Positions 1 to 7,551 are shown, numbered from the stretch's first letter. The stretch is DNA of 13,840 nucleotides from Candidatus Methanomethylophilus sp. UBA78 (GCA_002503545.1 DARY01000030.1:1-13840); one strand, 5' to 3'. Translations and numbers: made by a program. Notes: generated by a model from the letters alone, not told the origin.

Positions 1-4
1 CAGG

Positions 5-27
5 GCAACGTGCCGAATTCACGTTGC
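5..27. repeat. 8-bp inverted repeat over the end of the broken glycosyltransferase frame
   Basis: GCAACGTG (5-12) and CACGTTGC (20-27) are exact reverse complements around a 7-base spacer. The stop codon of the minus-strand reading frame (19-21) lies at the spacer/right-arm junction. It could be a hairpin in the transcript or chance; no T-tract follows on either visible side. The window edge prevents seeing more. Confidence 0.4.
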
Positions 28-507
28 ACTTCCATGACATGAAAAAAATAAAATAATAAACATGACGCAGAGGTAAATTATATTCCCCCTCTCAAAAATC
101 CACAGAGATGGAACGGATATGAAAAGAAGTGCCAATGTAACAAACTTCAATTTTTTATTTTTTATGTGTTTATTTATCTCATACGTCATGACTCCATATG
201 AAATTATCATGGTTGTCATGTATGCATAATAATTGGAATCAAAAACAGTAAGTGGCTTGAACATCAAAAAAACAAACGGAAGATATGTGCTGCCTAGATC
301 GTATGGATTCCCAGTCCGAGATCTTCCTAAGACTTCTGTAAAATCGGGTATATTTGAAGGATCGAAGTTCCACGTAACATGATAAATAGTCTGTTGAGGA
401 TAAAAAAACAAAAAACCAATAAGAACAACTGCGGAAATAATTACCAGATAGTAGCAATAAACTGATATTGGCCACTTTAATCTTATTCCAGAAAAAACGT
501 CGAACAT
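19..507 (-). pseudogene. GT87-like polytopic glycosyltransferase, N-terminal part, probably frameshifted
   Basis: The frame encodes 162 residues from an ATG at 507. It begins with a short cytoplasmic segment and a membrane helix (about residues 15-36). A loop follows with the motif GNPYDLGSTYLPFVFLMFKP (residues 66-85), then further hydrophobic stretches and ERGN (139-142) before another helix. The YxxxxYxPxxxLxxxPL-type loop and the RGN motif recall GT87/DUF2029 membrane glycosyltransferases, which use polyprenyl-phosphate sugars outside the membrane and are usually about 400 residues long. The frame stops in the middle of a hydrophobic helix. A run of seven A/T bases (42-48) lies just before the stop. 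Dropping one base there keeps the minus strand open to the window edge and reads QREFGTLP, which would suit a loop in this family. I infer a frameshifted or truncated gene, or a sequencing error. The gene is AT-rich like its surroundings. Family assignment is moderate and the frameshift is tentative. Confidence 0.55.
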
Positions 508-586
508 GTCAAAACTTACTTGAATTGTATGGAACGATCGAATTACGATGCAGAGGTTATCTGTCTGTTAAGATAAAAAGTTATTT

Positions 587-652
587 TTAAATTTTTGTGG
601 CGTTAATCCTGTGCATAATATCACGAATACGGCCTCCATTTTCATCACTCAT
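587..652 (-). CDS. possible 21-residue peptide overlapping the stop of the upstream gene
   Basis: An ATG at 652-650 overlaps the TGA of the 649-999 gene in an ATGA arrangement, typical of translational coupling. The frame starts MSDENGGRIRDIMHRINATK and ends at TAA (589-587). The peptide is hydrophilic with no known motif. It could be a real micropeptide, the remnant of a longer gene, or chance. The following minus-strand sequence is T-rich, which suits transcription termination. Confidence 0.2.
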   Translation of the reverse strand: MSDENGGRIRDIMHRINATKI

Positions 653-999
653 TTTCTCTTCGAAATGTCTATGAGGTACTTTACGATGGCATCGGAGTTC
701 TTTACCGGCCTGTTCTCAGTGTAATGCGCACAGATTACGTTCCCCCCAGGAATTTCGTTCATGAGAATTCTCGTCAGTTTAACGTAATTGGCTATCGATA
801 CCGCGGTTTCCGCAGATCCCGAATTGCTCTGCAACTTCTTCAGCTCGTTCAGAAACGTATCCGATTCAGTTCGTATACTGGATGCGGTATCCATCGCGAT
901 TTTGCTGCTTGAGGCCATTGTGATGTTTTTGTTAGGCCGTGGCATTCTTGAATGTAATCTGCTCCCGCGGCGGGTTAATTCTATCTTTTCTTCTGTCAA
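649..999 (-). CDS. small soluble protein of unknown function
   Basis: The frame is 116 codons if it starts at the TTG at 999. In-frame ATGs at 945 and 918 would give 98 or 89 residues. I do not recognise a family. The protein is soluble, Ser/Thr/Asn-rich and basic at the N-terminus. It has a likely helical middle (about residues 37-82) and no Cys pairs, signal peptide or membrane helix. Coding potential is supported mainly by higher GC than the flanking spacers and a long open frame in AT-rich DNA. No clear Shine-Dalgarno precedes any start. A TATA-like AAAATATA lies at 1015-1022 on the minus strand, which would place transcription start near 992 and favour one of the internal ATGs. A hydrophobic frame on the opposite strand (788-1012) overlaps it and cannot be fully excluded as the real gene. 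Confidence 0.45.
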   Translation of the reverse strand: MTEEKIELTRRGSRLHSRMPRPNKNITMASSSKIAMDTASSIRTESDTFLNELKKLQSNSGSAETAVSIANYVKLTRILMNEIPGGNVICAHYTENRPVKNSDAIVKYLIDISKRK

Positions 1000-1333
1000 A
1001 CCGGTTCTATGAATTATATTTTCATGTTTTGTAAACTTGTGAAAGATGGTTATGAGGCTTGTTTGAGTTTTGACACTTTGAACATTCAGTGATGTATGTG
1101 TTTATAGCATTCTGAAGGAGAATGTTTGGTCTGTACCATATATCAATTGTAAAATTCGGTTTTTAATATTGCTTATGTTAATTTTTGTAGTTTTGAACAT
1201 TTTCTATTCTGAGTTGGGTCGTTGTGCGTTTAGACATCATACGATAGTGTTCTCGATTGTCAGTTCGGCAAATATTTATTTTGAAAGTATTGTCAGAATA
1301 ATCTATCGTTGTGAAAATAATTAAAATATTGTT
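1000..1333. other. AT-rich spacer without a recognisable gene
   Basis: About 330 bases separate the unknown small gene (minus) from the acyltransferase (plus). They contain a 10-base direct repeat TTTGAACATT (1077-1086 and 1192-1201). They also contain a short hairpin, CATTCT/AGAATG around loop GAAGG (1108-1124), and AT-rich tracts that could serve as promoters for both flanking genes. I see no tRNA, transposase or CRISPR unit here. Confidence 0.5.
1015..1022 (-). promoter_or_regulatory. candidate TATA box for the unknown small gene
   Basis: AAAATATA on the minus strand, upstream of the 649-999 frame. The spacing puts transcription start around 992, inside the longest version of the frame, so it suggests a start downstream of TTG 999. 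In such AT-rich DNA a match of this length is weak evidence. Confidence 0.3.
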
Positions 1334-1375
1334 GTGCATTTCATATTCTGCCAACATGGCACAGTGGTTGATTGC

Positions 1376-2539
1376 TTGACTGAAATATATTCCAAAAAGT
1401 CCCTATTCGATCCACTTAATGTCATGCGTGTTTTTGCACTTTTTTTAGTCTTCATTCTGCATTCGTACATATTGTTGGCGGATGTAACAGGGTTTACAAT
1501 AGATGGCGGTTGGGAGTTTATTCTTAAAACGCCTGCTTGGGCCGGAGTATGGATATTCATATTGTTGGGAGGATATCTGGCCGGTCTTGGTTTTTTCAAA
1601 AGCAGGTATGAGTACTCATCAAAAGGCATAATCAGATATTACTTGACCCGGCTGGTAAAAATCATCATTCCGACCTTTTTCTTCATCATCTTGGTTTGCT
1701 TATTGGCATATCCGTCTTTTTTCCTCGATAATCCTGAAGCATTGATTTCGATGTTGACTTTTAGATATAATGGAATACCCGGCGTAGTGGGCATAGGGGC
1801 AACCTGGTATGTGTTCACAATATTTTGGCTATACCTCATAACCCCCTTTTTATGTTTGTTTATTGATTTTATAGATGGTCGTATCAAAAATTTTAGGATT
1901 TGGTATCTGGTATTCATTTCAATAGTGTTGATTGGTGCCTTCTGGAGATTCATTGCATATCCTTCAGGCGATTGGTACAGGTTGTTGTACACCAATCCGC
2001 TTTCCAATATTGATCTCTGGTTATGTGGCATTGTGCTGTATAAATTAATAATCAGGTGTGCCGGCGATTTTAGTTTCCTGTTCTCCAACAGGGGAAAGAT
2101 TTTTTCATCGTTACTTGTAATAATCGCATTTCTGACGAATTGCTATCTGTATTGTTGGGGGGACTTGGGATTCCCGGATTACATTAGGATATACTGTGTT
2201 TATTATCCGTCTGTCTGGTTGCTCGTCGTTTCTTTGTATATAGTGGCTTTCAGCAATCAGGATGCGCAGGCAGAGAACTCCAATCCGCAGAAATGTCGCA
2301 ATCATGCGGTGCTTATCAATTTCTTGGCAGGGATATCTTTCGAATTCTATCTCTGGCATTCAATCATCTTGAACGGACTCAGACCTTATGCTCTAGACGT
2401 AAGTCCTCTTCTCAACTATGTCGTAATGATCCTTTTGGCCTTTGTAATAACGGTGGGCGTATCTTTCGTTTTCAGAACAGCCTTCGATGTCATTAACGGC
2501 AGAGTAATCAAATCCATCAATCATATCCTCAAAGACTGA
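1376..2539 (+). CDS. membrane acyltransferase, acyltransferase-3 (OafA/WecH-like) family
   Basis: An integral-membrane protein of about 387 residues that probably transfers an acyl group, often acetyl, to a sugar hydroxyl of a surface glycan. Numbering from TTG 1376, helix 1 holds Arg18 and His29 (RVFALFLVFILHSY), the family's conserved Arg/His region. R-L-V-K-I-I-I-P follows near residue 92, TWYV near 143, and a late FEFYLWHSIIL with His328. About ten hydrophobic helices are spaced as expected for the family. The start is uncertain. A GTG at 1334 adds 14 residues, an ATG at 1424 would cut into helix 1, and none has a clear Shine-Dalgarno. TTG 1376 gives the usual N-terminal length. The AT-rich stretch 1314-1331 could supply the TATA element. 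The gene converges on the ThDP-enzyme gene with only 12 bases between stops. Its low GC suggests separate acquisition. The substrate is inferred from the glycan-locus context. Confidence 0.85.
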   Translation: MTEIYSKKSLFDPLNVMRVFALFLVFILHSYILLADVTGFTIDGGWEFILKTPAWAGVWIFILLGGYLAGLGFFKSRYEYSSKGIIRYYLTRLVKIIIPTFFFIILVCLLAYPSFFLDNPEALISMLTFRYNGIPGVVGIGATWYVFTIFWLYLITPFLCLFIDFIDGRIKNFRIWYLVFISIVLIGAFWRFIAYPSGDWYRLLYTNPLSNIDLWLCGIVLYKLIIRCAGDFSFLFSNRGKIFSSLLVIIAFLTNCYLYCWGDLGFPDYIRIYCVYYPSVWLLVVSLYIVAFSNQDAQAENSNPQKCRNHAVLINFLAGISFEFYLWHSIILNGLRPYALDVSPLLNYVVMILLAFVITVGVSFVFRTAFDVINGRVIKSINHILKD

Positions 2540-2551
2540 ACCGTGTCGGTA

Positions 2552-4354
2552 TCATTTTCTTACGAAACGCATGTTCTCCTCGAGTTCATCCCTGTCCAGG
2601 AAGGGGGCCATGTCCTCCAGGGGCGGTGAATAGAGGGTACCGTCCGGAAGTTTCTTCGTTGCGGATTTCGGCTCGAATGTCTGCTCGGTATTCACGAACA
2701 CTTCGCACAGGGCATATCCCGGCGAAGCCAGTATCTCGTCCAGTTTGTCCATTTCCCTGTTGCTTTTTATGGATGTGTACGGATATCCGAAAGCCTGGGC
2801 GATCTTCTCGAACGAGGGGAAGCTCAGGTCACCAGATTGTTCGCCGATTCCGTAGAAATTTTTATTGAAGATATTGGTCTGGGTCATCCGTATGGAGTGG
2901 TATCCTTCGTTGTTTATTATGAACAGCTTTATGGGGAGTCTGTTGGTGATTACCGTCTGCAATTCCTGCAGATTCATCATGATGCTCCCGTCGCCCTCGA
3001 TGCATATGGTGTCCTTGCGCCCGTTGGCTATGCAGGCACCGATCGATGCGGGCAGGCCGTAGCCCATACTGGCTATCGCAGAGTTGACTATGAATCTCTG
3101 TCCGTTCTTGAATTCGTAGGCGTGGCTGCCGACCGCACATGCCGTTCCGTTGCTTACGACGGTCACTGCACCTTCCGGAAGTCTTCTGCTGAGTTCCTTC
3201 ATGAAACAGTAGGGGTTGCAGAGGACGGGGTCGTCATAGTGTTTTTTCTGCACGACGGGGTACTTCTCCCTCCATGTCCGGCACTGTTCGATCCATCCCT
3301 CTCCCTTGAAAACCCTGTCCGGAGATCTGTCGAGCAGTTTCTGGAGGAGTACTTTGGCATCCACGTTGAGGGGCATCTCCACATGAAGTGTCGGTTTTCT
3401 GAGCTCGGCATCGTCGATGTCCTCCATTATGACATACGCTCCCGGCGCCCATTTCTCCCAGTTGAATCCCGTCTGCCTAAGGCTCAGTCTGCTCCCTATC
3501 GATAGTATGAGGTCGCTGTTCTGAACGGCGAAATTTCCTGCCCTGTTTCCCAGACTTCCGCCGCGGCCGGCATAGAGGGGGTCTTCGTCCGCCATCATAT
3601 CGACGCTGTCCCAGTTGGTGACGACAGGGATGTTCAGTTTCCGTATGGTCTTCCTGAATATTTCGTAGGCTCCGGCCAGACGTATGCCGTTGCCGGCGTA
3701 GAACACCGGACGCTGTGCCTCGGAGATCTTTTTCAGGATGGCATCGACCGTATCGTTTTCAATCGAAAGGGGGAGTGTTTCGATGTACTCCGAGGGGTCG
3801 TATTCTTCGAGGTCATCGGTCTCCACATATGCCCCCTGCACATTCAGCGGTATGTCCAGCCAGCATGGGCCGGGCCGTCCGTTCGCAGCGAGGGTCAGGG
3901 CTTTTCCGATGCAGTATTTTATCCTTCTCGGGTCGGTGACCATCTCGCAGTATTTCGTCATCGACGAAACGGCCTTCGTTATATCGAATTCCTGGTCCCC
4001 CATCGCGCGCAGGGGGAGTCCGGTGCTTCTTGCGGTCGTGTCGTAGCGGACCTGTCCGGAGATAATTATCATGGGGATCGAGTCGAGCCATCCTCCGACG
4101 ACCCCCGTCAGCGCATTCGTTCCGCCGGGACCGGTGGTGACGCACAGGAGAGCCATTTTGTTGTTCAGTCTCGCATAACCTTCGGCGGCTATCGCACATC
4201 CCTGTTCGTGGTGGTTGTAGGTGCACTTCAGGTTTTTATTGTGTCCGAAGGAGTCGTTCAGGTGCATGGCCCCCCCGCCGACCACCGTGAACACATCGGT
4301 TATCCCGTATCTTACGAGTTCTTCCGCTATGAAGTCGGAGACTTTGATTCTCAT
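2552..4354 (-). CDS. ThDP-dependent acetolactate synthase-like enzyme, YerE-like
   Basis: A 600-residue enzyme with the three-domain plan of acetolactate synthase/pyruvate oxidase proteins. Visible elements are the catalytic Glu50 in NHHEQ, TTGPGGTN (73-80), and the ThDP/Mg motif GDGSIMMNLQE starting at residue 454 and closing with NN about 28 residues later. The C-terminus SPPLEDMAPFLDRDELEENM is of a kind I associate with sugar-cluster ThDP enzymes rather than amino-acid biosynthesis. It is the last gene of an operon with rfbF, rfbG and rfbH and overlaps rfbH by ATGA (4351-4354), with GAGG just upstream as ribosome site. YerE of Yersinia decarboxylates pyruvate and adds the acetyl unit to C4 of CDP-3,6-dideoxy-4-keto-glucose, forming the branch of yersiniose. 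The same role is inferred here from neighbours and fold. It could instead act on another keto sugar or keto acid. No small regulatory subunit (ilvN), ilvC or ilvD lies nearby, which argues against branched-chain amino-acid synthesis. Confidence 0.82.
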   Translation of the reverse strand: MRIKVSDFIAEELVRYGITDVFTVVGGGAMHLNDSFGHNKNLKCTYNHHEQGCAIAAEGYARLNNKMALLCVTTGPGGTNALTGVVGGWLDSIPMIIISGQVRYDTTARSTGLPLRAMGDQEFDITKAVSSMTKYCEMVTDPRRIKYCIGKALTLAANGRPGPCWLDIPLNVQGAYVETDDLEEYDPSEYIETLPLSIENDTVDAILKKISEAQRPVFYAGNGIRLAGAYEIFRKTIRKLNIPVVTNWDSVDMMADEDPLYAGRGGSLGNRAGNFAVQNSDLILSIGSRLSLRQTGFNWEKWAPGAYVIMEDIDDAELRKPTLHVEMPLNVDAKVLLQKLLDRSPDRVFKGEGWIEQCRTWREKYPVVQKKHYDDPVLCNPYCFMKELSRRLPEGAVTVVSNGTACAVGSHAYEFKNGQRFIVNSAIASMGYGLPASIGACIANGRKDTICIEGDGSIMMNLQELQTVITNRLPIKLFIINNEGYHSIRMTQTNIFNKNFYGIGEQSGDLSFPSFEKIAQAFGYPYTSIKSNREMDKLDEILASPGYALCEVFVNTEQTFEPKSATKKLPDGTLYSPPLEDMAPFLDRDELEENMRFVRK

Positions 4355-5673
4355 CTTAGGGCCTCTATTATCGTTTTCGCCATGTAGTCAATCATGGGCT
4401 CGGTCATACCGGGGTACACGCCGATCCAGAATGAGTCGTTCATTATCCTGTCCGTGTTTTTCAGATCCCCTATCACACGGTATCTGTGTGCGTCACCTCT
4501 CATCGAGTCGAAACATGGGTGTTTTATCAGGTTCCCTGCGAACAGCATCCTCGTCTGCACGCCGCGGTTCTCCAGATAGTTCACTACCTTGTGCCTGTCG
4601 ACACCCTCTCCGCAGGTCATGAGGAATCCGAACCAGCTCGGGTCGCTTCCGGGAAGCGGTTCCGGGAGGATCAGTCTATCGGAGACGCAGGAGAGTTTCT
4701 CTCTGAGCATCTTGAAATTCCTCTTTCTCTTCTCGACGAATCCCGGGAATTTCTCTATCTGGGCGCATCCGACCGCCGCCTGCAGGTCGGTGGCCTTCAG
4801 GTTGTATCCGAAGTGCGAGTACACGTATTTGTGGTCGTATCCGCGCGGCAGTTCCCCGTACTGTCCGTCGAACCGGTGGTTGCAGGTGTTGTCCTTACCC
4901 GAAGGACAGGAGCAATCTCTTCCCCAGTCCCTCAGCGAACGGATGATCTTATGCAGGAGAGGGTTCCTCGTGTAAACCCCTCCCCCCTCCCCTGTTGTTA
5001 TGTGGTGCGGCGGGTAGAAGCTGGAAGTCCCTATGTCGCCTACGGTGCCGGTGTATCTTTTTTGGCCGTTGTATGTGTATTGGGAGCCCAGGGCGTCGCA
5101 GTTGTCCTCCACCAGCCAAAGCCCGTGTCTGTCGCAGAAGTCCTTCACCCTCTGGATGTCGAAGGGATTTCCGAGCGTGTGCGCGACCATTATCGCCTTT
5201 GTTTTCGGAGAGAGGGCGGCCTCCAGCATATCGGCGTCGATGTTGTATTGGGGTATGGTGACGTCCACGAATACCGGAACAGCTCCGTATTGAATCATGG
5301 GGGCCACCGTCGTGGGGAAGCCGCAGGCTATCGTGATGACCTCGTCTCCCGGTTTCACGGCACGTTCCCCGAGCAGGGGCGAGGTGAGGGTCATGAATGC
5401 CAGCAGATTGGCGGAGGAGCCGGAGTTGACGAAACTGAAGAAGGGGACACCTAGGTATTCCGCTACCGCCGATTCGAACATGTCGGTGTATCTTCCAGAG
5501 GTCAGCCAGAACTCCAGGGATGCATCGACCAGGTTCACCATCTCGTCACGGTCGTAGACACGGGATGCATAAGGTATGCGGTCCCCCTCATGGTATTCCT
5601 TCTTTACATGGAATTTGTCACAATATTCCGATACGATATTAAGAATCTCTTTCCTTGCCTGTTTTTCATTCAT
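4351..5673 (-). CDS. rfbH: CDP-4-keto-6-deoxyglucose-3-dehydrase (E1-type, PMP/[2Fe-2S])
   Basis: A 440-residue fold-type I PLP-family enzyme that removes the C3 hydroxyl of CDP-4-keto-6-deoxy-D-glucose, using pyridoxamine phosphate and an iron-sulfur cluster. The usual Schiff-base lysine is replaced by His in SSFYPPHHITTGEGGG (His223/His224), the hallmark of this dehydrase. Cys192 (EDNCDALGS) with Cys254, Cys256 and Cys264 (DCSCPSGKDNTC) supply the [2Fe-2S] ligands, the last three in C-x-C-x7-C spacing. Other landmarks are NSGSSANL (83-90) and the late Arg-rich GVQTRMLFAGN. Length matches the family. It starts 4 bases after the rfbG stop and ends overlapping the ThDP-enzyme start, so it is an inner operon gene. 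The usual partner, a ferredoxin-type flavin reductase (RfbI/AscD), is absent from the window. A cellular ferredoxin system could supply electrons in an anaerobe. The family call is very secure. Confidence 0.95.
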   Translation of the reverse strand: MNEKQARKEILNIVSEYCDKFHVKKEYHEGDRIPYASRVYDRDEMVNLVDASLEFWLTSGRYTDMFESAVAEYLGVPFFSFVNSGSSANLLAFMTLTSPLLGERAVKPGDEVITIACGFPTTVAPMIQYGAVPVFVDVTIPQYNIDADMLEAALSPKTKAIMVAHTLGNPFDIQRVKDFCDRHGLWLVEDNCDALGSQYTYNGQKRYTGTVGDIGTSSFYPPHHITTGEGGGVYTRNPLLHKIIRSLRDWGRDCSCPSGKDNTCNHRFDGQYGELPRGYDHKYVYSHFGYNLKATDLQAAVGCAQIEKFPGFVEKRKRNFKMLREKLSCVSDRLILPEPLPGSDPSWFGFLMTCGEGVDRHKVVNYLENRGVQTRMLFAGNLIKHPCFDSMRGDAHRYRVIGDLKNTDRIMNDSFWIGVYPGMTEPMIDYMAKTIIEALR

Positions 5674-5677
5674 TTCT

Positions 5678-6748
5678 TCAAACAGATTCTCCCCTCCCTT
5701 TCAGATAGTCCGTAATCTGCGAATCCGTGCAGACCGCGAGGTCGCTCCCGTCAAGCCAAGACCTCGTCCATTCCGCGGTCTTGGAGACGGCCGCATGAAC
5801 GTCCCATTGGGGAGCTATTCCGAATGTTGCCTTAAGCAATCCGTTGTCCAGTTTGAGGTAATTGGATTCGTGGGGGCCCTCGACCTCCTTAGCGGCCCAT
5901 TTCAACCCCCTCCCCCAGCATTCGCAGAACAGGCTCGCAAGTTCCCCGGTGGTTATGCAGTCCGATTTTTCCGGGCCTATGTTGTAGCTCCCGGACACGG
6001 AGGCATCCTCATACTGTTTCGCACATATCGTCAGATAAGAGAAAAGAGGCTCCAGGACATGCTGGTAGGGCCTTACGGAGTTCGGATTGCGGACGGTAAT
6101 CTCATGTCCGGAAACGGCGGCCCTGACGCAGTCCGGGACGATCCTGTCCGGGGAGAAGTCGCCTCCCCCGATCACGTTTCCCGCTCTGGCGGTCGATATC
6201 GCACACCGTCCGGGGGAGAAGAAGCTCCTCTTGTAGCTGTGTGTCACCAGCTCAGAACAGCTTTTCGAATTGGAATAGGGATCGTATCCGTCCAGGCGGT
6301 CGTCCTCGTCATAATAGTGGTCGAAGTCGCCGACGTTATTGTAGACCTTGTCCGTGGTAACGTTGAGGAACGATCTGACATGTCCTCCGCACCTGATGCA
6401 TTCCAGTATGTTCACCGTCCCCATGACATTGGTCTCGTACGTCTCACGGGGTATGCGGTACCCCTCCTTCACGATGGGCTGTGCCGCCATATGTATGACG
6501 ATTTCCGGGGAGACGCTTTTGTAGAACGAATGCAGCCTGTCGAAATCCCTTATGTCGCCTATCTCGGATTCTACTATTTCGCCGACATGCGCGAGTTCGT
6601 ACATGGACGGATCCGTCGGAGGGTCCAGGGAGTAGCCGTAGACGTCGGCCCCCAGCATGCGGAGTTCCCTGCACAGCCACGATCCTTTGAAGCCGGTATG
6701 GCCCGTCACGAGAACCTTCTTTCCCGCGTAGAATTCGCGCAGGGACAT
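5678..6748 (-). CDS. rfbG: CDP-glucose 4,6-dehydratase
   Basis: An extended short-chain dehydrogenase of 356 residues that converts CDP-D-glucose to CDP-4-keto-6-deoxy-D-glucose with bound NAD. The Rossmann motif is TGHTGFKGSW (15-24), with the FKGSW form typical of RfbG. AAQPIV (88-93) follows. Catalytic TTDKVY is at 131-136, and the Tyr158-x3-Lys162 pair sits in DPYSNSK. I chose ATG 6748 because the Rossmann motif then begins at residue 15 and the length fits the family. The frame stays open upstream to 6913, but that extension runs through rfbF in another frame. The start lies 1 base after the rfbF stop and the stop 4 bases before rfbH. The enzyme acts between RfbF and RfbH in CDP-dideoxyhexose synthesis in the cytoplasm. 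Confidence 0.95.
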   Translation of the reverse strand: MSLREFYAGKKVLVTGHTGFKGSWLCRELRMLGADVYGYSLDPPTDPSMYELAHVGEIVESEIGDIRDFDRLHSFYKSVSPEIVIHMAAQPIVKEGYRIPRETYETNVMGTVNILECIRCGGHVRSFLNVTTDKVYNNVGDFDHYYDEDDRLDGYDPYSNSKSCSELVTHSYKRSFFSPGRCAISTARAGNVIGGGDFSPDRIVPDCVRAAVSGHEITVRNPNSVRPYQHVLEPLFSYLTICAKQYEDASVSGSYNIGPEKSDCITTGELASLFCECWGRGLKWAAKEVEGPHESNYLKLDNGLLKATFGIAPQWDVHAAVSKTAEWTRSWLDGSDLAVCTDSQITDYLKGRGESV

Positions 6749-6749
6749 G

Positions 6750-7520
6750 TTACCACAGTTTCCAGGGTGCCTTGCCGGTATTCCAAAGATTTTCCAATAT
6801 GTTCTTGTCGCGCAAGGTATCCATGCACTGCCAGAATCCGGAGTGTTTGTAGGCCATAAGCTGACCTTCGGCACTGAGGGTCTCCAGCGGGGTTTTCTCG
6901 AAAATCGTTTCATCTCCTTCGATGTAGTCTGTGATCCCGGGGTCCAGGACCATGAATCCTCCGTTGACCCAATCGGTGTCGCTTTCTATCTTCTCGCCGA
7001 AGGATGCCACATAGTCGCCTTTTATATCGAGGATCCCGAATCTTCCCGCGGGGTGTACGGCGGTCAGGGTTGCCAGTTTCCCGTGGTTTTTATGGAATTC
7101 TACCAGATTCTTTATGTTTACGTCGGAGACGCCGTCTCCGTACGTCATGAGGAAGGGTTCATCGCCGAGGTACTTTTTCACGCGTTTTATCCTTCCGCCG
7201 GTCATCGTGTTCATGCCTGTGTCCACTATGGTCACTTTCCAGTTTTCGGAACTGTTGTCGTGGACGGTCATCTCTCCGCCTTTGGAGAAGTCGAAGGTGA
7301 TGTCGCTGCAGTGGAGGGCGTAATCTGCGAAGTACTCTTTGATGATGTGCTGTTTGTAGCCGGCGCATATGATAAAATCGTCTATGCCCTGGCTGTAGAA
7401 TATCTTCATGATGTGCCAGAGTATGGGATGTCCGCCTATCTCTATCATCGGCTTGGGCTTTAAATAACTCTCTTCGGAGATTCTGGTGCCCAATCCTCCT
7501 GCGAGAATTACTGCTTTCAT
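6750..7520 (-). CDS. rfbF: glucose-1-phosphate cytidylyltransferase
   Basis: A 256-residue sugar-phosphate nucleotidyltransferase that couples CTP and alpha-D-glucose-1-phosphate to CDP-glucose, the first step of CDP-dideoxyhexose synthesis. The N-terminus KAVILAGGLGTRISEES is the nucleotide-binding loop. LKPKPMIEIGG (20-30) carries the basic residues that contact the phosphates. YGDGVSDVNI (127-136) holds the metal-binding Asp. WVNGGF and the C-terminal GFWQCMDTLRDK are characteristic of the RfbF subgroup. ATG 7520 is chosen because the motif then begins at residue 2. The frame continues upstream to 7631 without conserved sequence. A TATA box ends exactly 22 nt before this ATG, which supports the start and predicts a leaderless mRNA. 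It is the first gene of the rfbFGH/ThDP-enzyme operon, with rfbG following after one base. Confidence 0.95.
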   Translation of the reverse strand: MKAVILAGGLGTRISEESYLKPKPMIEIGGHPILWHIMKIFYSQGIDDFIICAGYKQHIIKEYFADYALHCSDITFDFSKGGEMTVHDNSSENWKVTIVDTGMNTMTGGRIKRVKKYLGDEPFLMTYGDGVSDVNIKNLVEFHKNHGKLATLTAVHPAGRFGILDIKGDYVASFGEKIESDTDWVNGGFMVLDPGITDYIEGDETIFEKTPLETLSAEGQLMAYKHSGFWQCMDTLRDKNILENLWNTGKAPWKLW

Positions 7521-7542
7521 TAAAGTCAACATGTATTGTTGG

Positions 7543-7551
7543 TATATTTTT
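7543..7551 (-). promoter_or_regulatory. TATA box of the rfbFGH operon (leaderless arrangement)
   Basis: AAAAATATA on the minus strand, preceded by a purine-rich stretch that could serve as BRE. Its 3' end is 22 nt from the rfbF ATG. With normal archaeal spacing, transcription should begin at or next to that ATG, consistent with no Shine-Dalgarno being visible. Confidence 0.7.

Noticed and set aside
8..20. EcoRI-adaptor-like sequence (GAATTCGGCACG on the minus strand) suggesting cloning contamination
   Set aside because: The match is short and diverges from the adaptor right after. It is explained by the inverted repeat and continues naturally into the frame.
1122..1166. 14-codon frame after a GAAGGAG stretch
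   Set aside because: The purine stretch is only a base or so from the ATG, too close for a ribosome site, and forms part of a hairpin; nothing else supports it.
2552..4354. Biosynthetic acetolactate synthase (IlvB) for branched-chain amino acids
   Set aside because: No ilvN, ilvC or ilvD lies nearby. It is the last gene of a CDP-sugar operon with a start overlapping rfbH, and its C-terminal segment resembles sugar-cluster ThDP enzymes.
5576..6859. 427-codon plus-strand frame opposite rfbG
   Set aside because: The minus strand carries a complete CDP-glucose dehydratase with catalytic motifs; the plus frame shows no family features.
6749..6913. N-terminal extension of rfbG to 411 residues
   Set aside because: The extra 55 codons overlap rfbF in another frame and lie before the Rossmann motif. 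ATG 6748 gives the usual family length.
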